This document shows, one piece after another, positions 23,836 to 30,426 of a DNA stretch of 64,000 nt (position 1 is the first letter of the stretch; each line of letters starts with the position of its first letter). The stretch lies in the NCBI GenBank assembly GCA_023957375.1, contig JAMLHB010000003.1:255830-319829 (forward strand), written 5' to 3'. The position numbers were made by a program, and so were the translations under genes. Origin of the DNA: Flavobacteriales bacterium (GTDB lineage: Bacteria; Bacteroidota; Bacteroidia; Flavobacteriales_F; PHOS-HE28). The notes under the pieces were generated by a model, which was not told the DNA's origin, searched no databases, and was given only the letters and a program-made list of their open reading frames with translations.

Positions 23836-23938
23836 CCATCAAGGTCTCGCGCAGCGGACCTTGACGCACGGAAGCCGGGCTACTTCAGCAGCTTCACCCA
23901 ATGCTTCATCCACGGCTGGATCTCCTCTACCTCCATGT
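23836..23938 (-). pseudogene. Copy of the doc gene 3' end (left direct repeat)
   Basis: Minus-strand codons here read MEVEEIQPWMK and end VKLLK-stop, matching the end of Doc (LEVEEVHAWMK and TKPLK-stop at 24697-24755). The downstream TCTCGCGCAGCGGACCTTGA, present at 24650-24669, is also repeated. The two copies form imperfect direct repeats around the TA pair 24003-24592. Confidence 0.9.
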
Positions 23939-23972
23939 AACTGCTCGATTTGCAACTCCGATGAGCTTTGGA

Positions 23973-23995
23973 TAGATTTGTATCCGCAAGGATAC
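23973..23995 (+). promoter_or_regulatory. -7 element TAGATTTG with adjoining operator palindrome
   Basis: TAGATTTG at 23973-23980 is an exact -7 match. The perfect palindrome GTATCC-GCAA-GGATAC at 23980-23995 abuts it and covers the expected transcription start, 7 nt before the toxin ATG. It is the natural operator for the HTH antitoxin encoded at 24308-24592. Confidence 0.65.
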
Positions 23996-24002
23996 ATCAG
24001 CA

Positions 24003-24302
24003 ATGTACTTGATCGAGAAAACCACGGAGTTCGATAAGTGGTTGAAGACTTTGCGGGACCTAAGGGCACGAGCCAAAATATTGGTGAGGCTGCAAAAACT
24101 GGAGAACGAGGAACATTTTGGCGACTGCAAGCACGTGGGGAATGGCATACGTGAATTAAGGGTCAACTATGCGAAAGGATACAGGGTTTATTTCAAGGAA
24201 GAGGATGGGAAGCTCATCATCCTATTGACCGGTGGCGACAAGTCAACCCAGCAGCAGGATATTCAAAAGGCGAAGGCGATCTGGAACAAACTGCGGAAGT
24301 GA
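24003..24302 (+). CDS. HigB/RelE-like addiction module killer protein
   Basis: A 99-residue toxin of the Gp49-like/RelE subfamily in which the toxin gene comes first. Motifs are TTEFDKWLKTLRDLRARAKIL, LENEEHFGDCKHVGNGIRELRV, GYRVYFK and the C-terminal ILLTGGDKSTQQQDI. These match the addiction-module killer family found throughout Proteobacteria and Bacteroidota. Likely an mRNA interferase. The antitoxin follows after a few bases. Confidence 0.92.
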   Translation: MYLIEKTTEFDKWLKTLRDLRARAKILVRLQKLENEEHFGDCKHVGNGIRELRVNYAKGYRVYFKEEDGKLIILLTGGDKSTQQQDIQKAKAIWNKLRK

Positions 24303-24307
24303 AACAC

Positions 24308-24592
24308 ATGGAAACATCAAGGTTTGACATAGCGGACTACTTGGACAGCAGCGAAATGATCGCTGAATACCTGAACGAGGTCCTGGAAGAAGGGAGTGAC
24401 TCCGAAATTGTTTCTGCGATCGGGCACATTGCCAAAGCCATAGGCATGACCAAGATCGCGGAGGAAACCGGGATGAGCAGGCCCAGCCTGTACAAGGCAT
24501 TGGCAGCAGGTGCCGACCCGAAGTTCTCCACGATCATGAAGGTCCTGAAGGCAGTGGGCGGCCAGCTCCGAGTGAGCCCGGCATCTGCCTGA
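24308..24592 (+). CDS. HigA-like HTH antidote protein
   Basis: A 94-residue antitoxin. It has an N-terminal helix (DIADYLDSSEMIAEYLNEVLEEG), then the HTH region GMTKIAEETGMSRPSLYKALAAG, PKFSTIMKVLKAVGG and a short tail, typical of the probable addiction module antidote family. The ATG at 24308 is used; a GTG at 24299 overlapping the toxin stop (GTGA) is an alternative. It should repress the module through the palindrome at 23980-23995. Confidence 0.92.
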   Translation: METSRFDIADYLDSSEMIAEYLNEVLEEGSDSEIVSAIGHIAKAIGMTKIAEETGMSRPSLYKALAAGADPKFSTIMKVLKAVGGQLRVSPASA

Positions 24593-24696
24593 TCGGAAAT
24601 TTCCTCGGGCTCCTTTCGGGAAACCACTGAGGGAGCAAGCTCCATCAATGTCTCGCGCAGCGGACCTTGACGCACAAGGTTGAAGTTGGATTCCTA

Positions 24697-25077
24697 CTAC
24701 TTCAGCGGCTTGGTCCGCGTCTTCATCCAAGCGTGGACCTCCTCCACCTCCAGTTGGCCGGTGGCCACGCGGATGACCAAGTCGTACTCCTCGTCGTCAC
24801 CGGCTTGCAGGTCCATGTCGTAGGTAAGCAGGGTCAAGCGGGCCAGCACATATCCCGTCCGCTTGTTGCCGTCCACGAACGGATGGTTCTTCACGACGCT
24901 TTCGAGCAAAGCAGCTGCTTTCACAACGGGATCAGGGTACAATTCCTGTCCATCGAAAGTGGCGAAGGGCCTGGCCAATGCCGCCTCCAGCCCACCTTGG
25001 TCGCGCACGCCGTGGGAGCCGCCCGTTGCTTCGATCAATTCGGCGTGGATGGCCAAGGCTTCTTCCAAGGCGATCAT
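24697..25077 (-). CDS. doc: Death-on-curing (Doc) family toxin
   Basis: A 126-residue Doc toxin. Doc proteins phosphorylate elongation factor Tu with a degenerate Fic fold. The hallmark HPFVDGNKR is intact at 65-73, with the G-V-R-D-x-G-x-L-E-x-A-L-A-R-P start and E-L-Y-P-D turn also present. It overlaps its antitoxin by 4 nt (ATGA). Its 3' end is duplicated at 23836-23938. Confidence 0.93.
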   Translation of the reverse strand: MIALEEALAIHAELIEATGGSHGVRDQGGLEAALARPFATFDGQELYPDPVVKAAALLESVVKNHPFVDGNKRTGYVLARLTLLTYDMDLQAGDDEEYDLVIRVATGQLEVEEVHAWMKTRTKPLK

Positions 25078-25262
25078 TTCGCCAAGCGCAGCAGCAGCTC
25101 GCGCTTCTCGTCCAAAATGCGCTTCAGCCCTATCACGCGCTTCTGTTCTTCAGGCGTCTTGGCTTGAAATTGCCTCAGGTAATCCAACACCTCCTGCAGG
25201 ATGGGGTCGGGCATCTCCTCCAATTTGACCTGGATCGCCTCCTTGAGTTCCTTGGTGCTCAT
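25074..25262 (-). CDS. Antitoxin partner of Doc
   Basis: A 62-residue protein ([16 protein letters not shown], then [19 protein letters not shown]) with the DUF2281-like pattern seen in small antitoxins upstream of Doc or VapC toxins in Bacteroidota. It is not a classical Phd. Promoter: TAACTTTG at 25270-25277, 7 nt before the ATG. Confidence 0.78.
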   Translation of the reverse strand: MSTKELKEAIQVKLEEMPDPILQEVLDYLRQFQAKTPEEQKRVIGLKRILDEKRELLLRLAK

Positions 25263-25269
25263 GGTTTGC

Positions 25270-25277
25270 CAAAGTTA
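25270..25277 (-). promoter_or_regulatory. -7 element TAACTTTG
   Basis: Exact TAnnTTTG match on the minus strand, 7 nt before the Doc antitoxin ATG. Confidence 0.6.
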
Positions 25278-25287
25278 GGTGGGGAAC

Positions 25288-25364
25288 AGTTGTCCGTTGT
25301 TCGTTGTCAGGGAAGACCCCCACCGGCAAGCTTGACAACGAACACCCAACAACCGGCAACCCGT
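25288..25364. repeat. 7-mer GTTGTC/GACAAC inverted repeat array
   Basis: GTTGTCCGTTGTTCGTTGTC, then GACAACGAACACCCAACAAC, forming a loose inverted repeat. It is the same family as the dnaE2 insertion at 21278-21379. It lies directly upstream of the truncated cysS copy. Confidence 0.75.
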
Positions 25365-25369
25365 TTCCC

Positions 25370-25664
25370 AACCCCCCACACCGTTACTTTGCAGCCATGG
25401 CCGCAACGCAAGACCATCCCTTCCACCTCACCAACACGCTTTCGCGCAAGAAGGAGCAGTTCATCCCGCTGAACCTGCCGCACGTAGGCCTGTACGTGTG
25501 CGGCCCCACCGTGTACAGCGACGTACACTTGGGCAACGTGCGCAGCTTCCTCACCTTCGACGTCCTGTACCGGTGGCTGCGCTACTTGGGCTACTCGGTG
25601 CGCTACGTGCGCAACATCACCGACGTGGGGTACTTGGTAGGCGATGAGGATGCCGGGGAAGACA
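25370..25664 (+). pseudogene. Truncated cysS 5' end with its promoter
   Basis: From the ATG at 25397, 89 codons are almost identical to intact cysS (26928 onward), including [19 protein letters not shown] and YVRNITDVG, up to GDEDAGED. They then run into about 20 unrelated codons and a stop. About 25 bp upstream of the ATG (CACCGTTACTTTGCAGC) are shared as well, so the copy carries promoter and start. It keeps the HLGN active-site motif but lacks KMSKS and the anticodon-binding part, so it cannot be functional. Confidence 0.95.
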
Positions 25665-26008
25665 TGACTGTTGCTTCATGGTGCCAGGGCTATCGCGCCT
25701 TGTCATTCGCGCCGACGTGCTTGTGATGTACGACACCCTCCGGGGTCGAAACCTGCACTGGATATGGATCCTACGCTGTGTGACCCGCGTTGGGGTCACC
25801 TGCTGCATCAATTCAGATGCCCCCAACGGGATCATGCAACGTTGCATTTCCCGAACATTAGGAAGCTCGACCCGCCATACGCCGGGGTCGCACAATTTCC
25901 CAGTATCTGGCGAAAATTTAAGAAGCGATAACCCTGTTTAGGGTGCTGATGCGATATGGCCTGCAACTACTTTTGCCGCCGCTCCACAATCACGGAAGCA
26001 CAAGAGGA
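25665..26008. other. Gene-free spacer between truncated cysS and dedA
   Basis: No convincing gene. Short frames through 25671-25941 show no recognisable protein. The part after 25900 becomes visibly AT-richer than its surroundings, continuous with dedA. Confidence 0.5.
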
Positions 26009-26659
26009 ATGGATATGCTGGTTGAGTCCTTGGGCCATTTACTGGATCCCAATTGGATTATGCGCAATGGAGGACTATACCTAGTTTTACTTATATTATT
26101 TATCGAAACAGGCATTTTCCTGGGCTTTTTCCTCCCCGGTGACCCCCTGCTGTTCGTGGCCGGAATGGTGATCGCTTCCGCCAACGAAGCCCATTACCCA
26201 TTTGAGACCGGTTGGGTCAACCTCGGATTTTGGGTGTTCCTGTTTTCCGTTTCAACAATACTTGGCTATTTTGTCGGATACTGGTTCGGGAAGAAATTCG
26301 GACATGTGCTGGCCACGGGGAAGGACAGCTTCTTCTTCAAGAAGAAATACTTAATATCCGCTCATGCATTCTATGAAAAAAGAGGAGGATTTGCTGTAGG
26401 GATAGCAAGGTTTTTGCCGTTAGTCCGGACATTCGCTCCCATAATTGGGGGAATGGTGGCAATGGATTATACAAAATTCACCTACTACAACATCGTGGGA
26501 GCGGTCATATGGGTAGCGAGCATTACCACGCTGGGCTTTGTACTTGGCGACAATCCGTGGGTTCGGCAGAACTTGGAATACGTGATCATCGGGCTTGTTG
26601 CCATAGTCACTTTCCCGGTGGTGTCGAAGCTGGTTTTTTCGAGGAAGGGAAAGGAGTGA
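26009..26659 (+). CDS. DedA/VTT-domain inner membrane protein
   Basis: A 216-residue DedA family protein; members act in lipid-carrier or phospholipid flipping. The start at 26009 gives MDMLVESLGHLLDP. Conserved features are ETGIFLGFFLPGDPLLFVAG (the E-x-G-x-x-x-P-G-D-P reentrant region), SVSTILGYFVGYWFGKKFG, FYEKRGGFAVGIARFLPLVRTFAPIIGGM (the R-F-x-P-x-x-R motif) and late membrane segments. It is AT-richer than the flanking cysS copies and lies exactly between the truncated and the intact cysS, which points to acquisition. Confidence 0.93.
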   Translation: MDMLVESLGHLLDPNWIMRNGGLYLVLLILFIETGIFLGFFLPGDPLLFVAGMVIASANEAHYPFETGWVNLGFWVFLFSVSTILGYFVGYWFGKKFGHVLATGKDSFFFKKKYLISAHAFYEKRGGFAVGIARFLPLVRTFAPIIGGMVAMDYTKFTYYNIVGAVIWVASITTLGFVLGDNPWVRQNLEYVIIGLVAIVTFPVVSKLVFSRKGKE

Positions 26660-26694
26660 GGGTCCTTGTCACCTGCTTTCAGAGGTTGATCTTT

Positions 26695-26838
26695 CCGCCA
26701 GGGATGGCAGCGGCAGCTCCCGTGCGGACGGGACTTGCGGGGGCGTGCAGCGAGGAGGCGACGGCAGGAGCCTCCGGAGCGCCGCCCCCCGCCGGCCCAC
26801 CCGAACGGGACTAAAGCGTACAGCCCGCCCGGCGGCCA
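26695..26838 (-). repeat. Dispersed intergenic repeat, inverted copy of 17340-17480
   Basis: On the minus strand it reads GCTTTAGTCCCG, then GTCGCCTCCTCGCTG and GGGAGCTGCCGCTGC, the same blocks in the same order as 17340-17480. Confidence 0.8.
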
Positions 26839-26927
26839 AAACGCAACACAGCGGTTTCCTGTTTCCAGTTTCATGTTTCAAGTTTTCCTTCCCCGTTGAA
26901 CCCGCCCCCACACCGTTACTTTGCAGC

Positions 26928-28430
26928 ATGGCCGCATCGCAAGACCATCCCTTCCACCTTACCAACACGCTTTCGCGCAAGAAGGAGCCGTTCATCCCGC
27001 TGAACCCGCCGCACGTGGGCCTGTACGTATGCGGCCCCACCGTGTACAGCGACGTACACCTGGGCAACGTGCGCAGCTTCCTCACCTTCGACATTCTCTT
27101 CCGGTGGCTGCGCTACTTGGGCTACTCGGTGCGCTACGTGCGCAACATCACCGACGTGGGGCACTTGGTGGGCGACGAGGATGCCGGCGAGGACAAGATC
27201 GCGAAGCGCGCACGGCTGGAGCAGCTGGAGCCCATGGAGATCGTGCAGAAGTACACCAACGGTTTCCATGAGGTGATGCGGCTGTTCAACATCCTGCCGC
27301 CGAGCATCGAGCCCACGGCCACGGCCCACATCATTGAGCAGATCGGCATGATCGAACGCATCATCGCCAACGGCTACGCATACGTGGTGAACGGCTCGGT
27401 GTACTTCGACGTGCCGAAGTACGCGGGAAAGCACGCCTACGGCGAACTGAGCGGCCGCAAAACCGAGGACCAGCTGGCCAACACACGCGGCACCGAAGGC
27501 CAAGACGAAAAACGCAGTCCGCTGGATTTCGCGCTCTGGAAGCAAGCCGAGAAAGGCCACCTGATGCACTGGCCATCCCCCTGGGGCGAGGGTTTTCCGG
27601 GCTGGCACTTAGAGTGCAGCGTGATGAGCACCAAGTACCTCGGGCAAACGTTCGACATCCATGGCGGGGGCATGGACCTGAAGTTCCCGCACCACGAGTG
27701 CGAGATTGCGCAGAGCGTGGCGGCTGACGGTACGGCACCGGTGCGCTACTGGATGCACGGCAACATGCTCACCGTGAACGGCCGGAAGATGGCCAAGAGC
27801 GAGGGCAACGGCTTTACGCCGGAGGAACTGATCAGCGGCAACCACAAATTGCTGGAGCGCGGCTACTCACCCATGACGGTGCGGTTCTTCATGCTGCAAT
27901 GCCACTACGCCAGCACGCTGGACTTCAGCAATGCGGCGTTGCAGGCGGCGGAGAAAGGCTTGCAACGGTTGATGGCGGCTTATGAAATACTGAAGGGATT
28001 AACCGCCAAGACGCCAAGCGCGCCAAGTGATGGGAAGGAAAGTTTCGATGTGGAGACGCTGGCCAAAGCGTGCCATGCGGCGATGAACGACGATCTGAAC
28101 ACGCCGGTGATGATCGCGCAGTTGTTCGAGGGGGTGCGGGCGATCAATGGCGCGAAAGCGGGGAACATCGCGTTGACCCAAGAGCAGATCGACATCCTGC
28201 GGGGCTTGTTCAGCGACATGCTTTTCATCGCGCTGGGGCTGAAGGAAGAAGCAGCGACCAAGAACGAAGAGGGCTTGGATGCCGGGCTGATGGACGTATT
28301 GCTGGGCCTGCGCGCCGATGCGAAAAACCGCAAGGACTTCGCCACCAGCGACCTGATCCGCGACAAGCTGGCCGCGTTGGGCATCACGGTGAAGGACACC
28401 AAGGAGGGCGTGGTGTGGGAGAGATCATGA
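26928..28430 (+). CDS. cysS: Cysteinyl-tRNA synthetase
   Basis: A 500-residue class I synthetase charging tRNA-Cys. Visible features are [13 protein letters not shown] with the HIGH-equivalent HLGN and the first zinc Cys, WHLECSVMS and HHECEIAQ with further zinc ligands, and KMAKSEGN as KMSKS. The start at 26928 follows TTACTTTG by 4 nt; the upstream frame to 26745 runs through a repeat and is rejected. Around residues 357-366 the sequence [10 protein letters not shown] is encoded by an in-frame CGCCAAG repeat (28003-28027), in the linker to the C-terminal helical domain. Its first 89 codons are duplicated upstream. Confidence 0.97.
   Translation: MAASQDHPFHLTNTLSRKKEPFIPLNPPHVGLYVCGPTVYSDVHLGNVRSFLTFDILFRWLRYLGYSVRYVRNITDVGHLVGDEDAGEDKIAKRARLEQLEPMEIVQKYTNGFHEVMRLFNILPPSIEPTATAHIIEQIGMIERIIANGYAYVVNGSVYFDVPKYAGKHAYGELSGRKTEDQLANTRGTEGQDEKRSPLDFALWKQAEKGHLMHWPSPWGEGFPGWHLECSVMSTKYLGQTFDIHGGGMDLKFPHHECEIAQSVAADGTAPVRYWMHGNMLTVNGRKMAKSEGNGFTPEELISGNHKLLERGYSPMTVRFFMLQCHYASTLDFSNAALQAAEKGLQRLMAAYEILKGLTAKTPSAPSDGKESFDVETLAKACHAAMNDDLNTPVMIAQLFEGVRAINGAKAGNIALTQEQIDILRGLFSDMLFIALGLKEEAATKNEEGLDAGLMDVLLGLRADAKNRKDFATSDLIRDKLAALGITVKDTKEGVVWERS
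28003..28027. repeat. CGCCAAG repeat inserted in frame in cysS
   Basis: CCGCCAAGACGCCAAG followed by CGCGCCAAG, the same family as the intergenic copies at 28438-28505 and 28951-29196. It encodes about eight residues in an interdomain linker. Confidence 0.85.
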
Positions 28431-28437
28431 TCTTTCA

Positions 28438-28505
28438 CCGCCAAGACGCCAAGCACGCCAAGGAGAATAGGGCTTCTGGAATTCTTTCTCCGCCAAGACG
28501 CCAAG
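28438..28505. repeat. Two CGCCAAG-family repeats
   Basis: CCGCCAAGACGCCAAG at 28438-28453, extended by CACGCCAAG, and again at about 28490-28505. They lie between cysS and the GxxExxY gene, in inverted orientation to the array on the other side of that gene. Confidence 0.85.
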
Positions 28506-28548
28506 AGTGCATAAGTGGTAACCCAGGATAGGCTACTTTCAGTCCGCC

Positions 28549-28932
28549 ATGACGGAAGATGAACTTGCCGCTATCGCGGTTGATGCCATGATCGAAGTGC
28601 ATCGCGAGCTGGGGCCCGGGTTGTTGGAAAGCAGTTATGAGCATTGCCTGTTGTACGAGTTGGTTGACCGTGGACTGCAGGTGGAAAGGCAAGTGCCATT
28701 GCCATTGCGGTACAAAGGAGTGAACCTGGAGATCGGCTATCGGATCGACTTGTGGCTGGAGCGCAAGCTCATCGTCGAGATCAAGTCCGTGGAAACATTG
28801 CTGCCTGTACACTTGGCGCAGGTGATCACCTACCTGAAGCTCTCCGACATGCGCCTTGGACTGTTGGTGAACTTCAACGAAAAGCTCGTCACCCAAGGAA
28901 TCCGCAGGGTTGCCAACAAGTTCAAAGAATAG
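28549..28932 (+). CDS. GxxExxY protein
   Basis: A 127-residue member of the GxxExxY family (PDDEXK-like fold). It has AMIEVHRELGPGLLESSYEHCL with the signature G-L-L-E-S-S-Y, VERQVPLPLRYKGV, YRIDLWLERKLIVEIKSVE (the D...E-x-K nuclease-like core), and HLAQVITYLKLSDMRLGLLVNFN. The family is widespread, often multi-copy and close to repeats; its function is not established. Here CGCCAAG repeats flank it on both sides. Confidence 0.93.
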   Translation: MTEDELAAIAVDAMIEVHRELGPGLLESSYEHCLLYELVDRGLQVERQVPLPLRYKGVNLEIGYRIDLWLERKLIVEIKSVETLLPVHLAQVITYLKLSDMRLGLLVNFNEKLVTQGIRRVANKFKE

Positions 28933-28950
28933 CCTATTGCAGGATCGAAT

Positions 28951-29196
28951 TCTTGGCGGTAACGGCGCTTCCATGGCCTTGGCGTGCTTGGCGTCTTGGC
29001 GGTAACGGCGATTCCATAATCTTGGCGTGCTTGGCGTCTTGGCGGTAACGGCGATTCCATAATCTTGGCGTGCTTGGCGTGCTTGGCGTCTTGGCGGTAA
29101 CGGCGATTCCATAATCTTGGCGTGCTTGGCGTCTTGGCGGTAACGGCGATTCCATAATCTTGGCGTGCTTGGCGTCTTGGCGGTAACTGCATTTCT
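28951..29196. repeat. 43-bp minisatellite of the CGCCAAG family
   Basis: About five tandem units of 43 bp, each made of TAACGGCGATTCCATAAT and CTTGGCGTGCTTGGCG/TCTTGGCGG. One unit has an extra TGCTTGGCG. The units are nearly identical, which implies recent expansion. The array fills the space between the GxxExxY gene and the peptidase promoter. Confidence 0.95.
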
Positions 29197-29228
29197 TGGC
29201 AGTAAGATTCCCGTACGAACTTTGCCCC

Positions 29229-30230
29229 ATGCCATCCCTCCTCCACCGCATCCTTGGCCTCGGCCTGGTGCTTTCATTTCTCGCTGCCTGCCAAACGGAC
29301 ACCACGCCCGTGGTAACCCAGCCCGAGGCAACAGCCCCCGCCCTTCCGCCGCCCCCGCTGTTCAACGGCGACAGCGCGTATGCCTTTGTTGCCAAGCAGG
29401 TGGCTTTTGGGCCGCGTGTGCCGGGCAGTGCCGCGCACAGGGCTTGCGGCGATTGGATGGTGGAGAAGCTGAAAGGTTACGGGGCCACGGTGATCGAGCA
29501 GAACGCGGAGGTCACCATTTACAGCGGGCAGAAGGTGCCCATGCGCAACATCATCGCCAGTTGGCAGCCGGAGCAGAAGGACCGCATCCTGCTCTTCGCC
29601 CACTGGGACACGCGCCCCATGGCCGACCAAGATCCCGCGCGAAAGAACGAGCCCATTGACGGCGCCAACGATGGCGGAAGCGGCGTGGGCGTGTTGATAG
29701 AGATCGCACGGCAACTGGCCCAACAAGCACCACAAGTGGGCGTGGACCTCTTCTTCACCGATGTGGAGGACATGGGCGAACCGCACGGCGCCATGGGGCT
29801 GGGGCAGGAGAGCTTGAAGACCTGGTGCCTCGGTGCACAATACTGGGCCAAAAACCCGCACGTGCCCAACTACAAGGCCCGCTACGGGATCCTACTGGAC
29901 ATGGTGGGCTCCAAGGACGCCGAGTTCCCCAAGGAAGCCTACAGCATGCGTTACGCCGCAGGCATTGTGAACAAAGTGTGGAAGGCCGCTGCGGCGGCGG
30001 GCCATGGCAACCGCTTCCTCAGCGAAACGCGCCAGTACGTCGGCGTGGACGACCATGTGTTCATCAACGAATACGGCATCCCCAGCATTGATATCATCGC
30101 GTACGACGCCGCTTCCGGCGGCTTCCCGCCCACCTGGCACACCCACGCGGACAACCTGGCGAACATCGACAAGCAGAGCCTGCAGGCCGTGGGGGCCACC
30201 GTGGCGCAAGTGGTTTGGACGGAGCGGTGA
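29229..30230 (+). CDS. M28-type peptidase / glutaminyl-peptide cyclotransferase-like lipoprotein
   Basis: A 333-residue lipoprotein (lipobox SFLAAC, Cys21). The zinc-peptidase core has H125 in FAHWDTRP, D148 in DGANDGGSG, E180 in FTDVEDMGE, a later LLDMVG Asp and HTHADN His, matching M28 and the related glutaminyl cyclases. It acts in the periplasm or outer membrane on peptides; cyclase versus aminopeptidase cannot be decided here. The ATG at 29229 follows GAACTTTG by 4 nt. Confidence 0.9.
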   Translation: MPSLLHRILGLGLVLSFLAACQTDTTPVVTQPEATAPALPPPPLFNGDSAYAFVAKQVAFGPRVPGSAAHRACGDWMVEKLKGYGATVIEQNAEVTIYSGQKVPMRNIIASWQPEQKDRILLFAHWDTRPMADQDPARKNEPIDGANDGGSGVGVLIEIARQLAQQAPQVGVDLFFTDVEDMGEPHGAMGLGQESLKTWCLGAQYWAKNPHVPNYKARYGILLDMVGSKDAEFPKEAYSMRYAAGIVNKVWKAAAAAGHGNRFLSETRQYVGVDDHVFINEYGIPSIDIIAYDAASGGFPPTWHTHADNLANIDKQSLQAVGATVAQVVWTER

Positions 30231-30426
30231 GAACAGGCTCCGGCATTTGCGTTGACCGGTTGGGGCACGTGCCGGGACCGGGCTTTGGCACCCGATCCAA
30301 ACTATTACTGCAGCGAACACCCCGTGCGCATTCCGCGCAACCGGATGCCTTCCAAGATTTCTCGCCATCTGTCCACCAAGGACTACAGGCCGCGCATACC
30401 TTCACCGTCCAATTCCATCATGCTCC

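Noticed and set aside
25665..25941. Short frames after the truncated cysS as a small gene
   Set aside because: Two overlapping frames of similar length, neither with a promoter box, a recognisable fold or a plausible start.
28951..29196. Possible CRISPR array
   Set aside because: The units are contiguous 43-bp tandem copies with no unique spacers, and there are no cas genes in the window.
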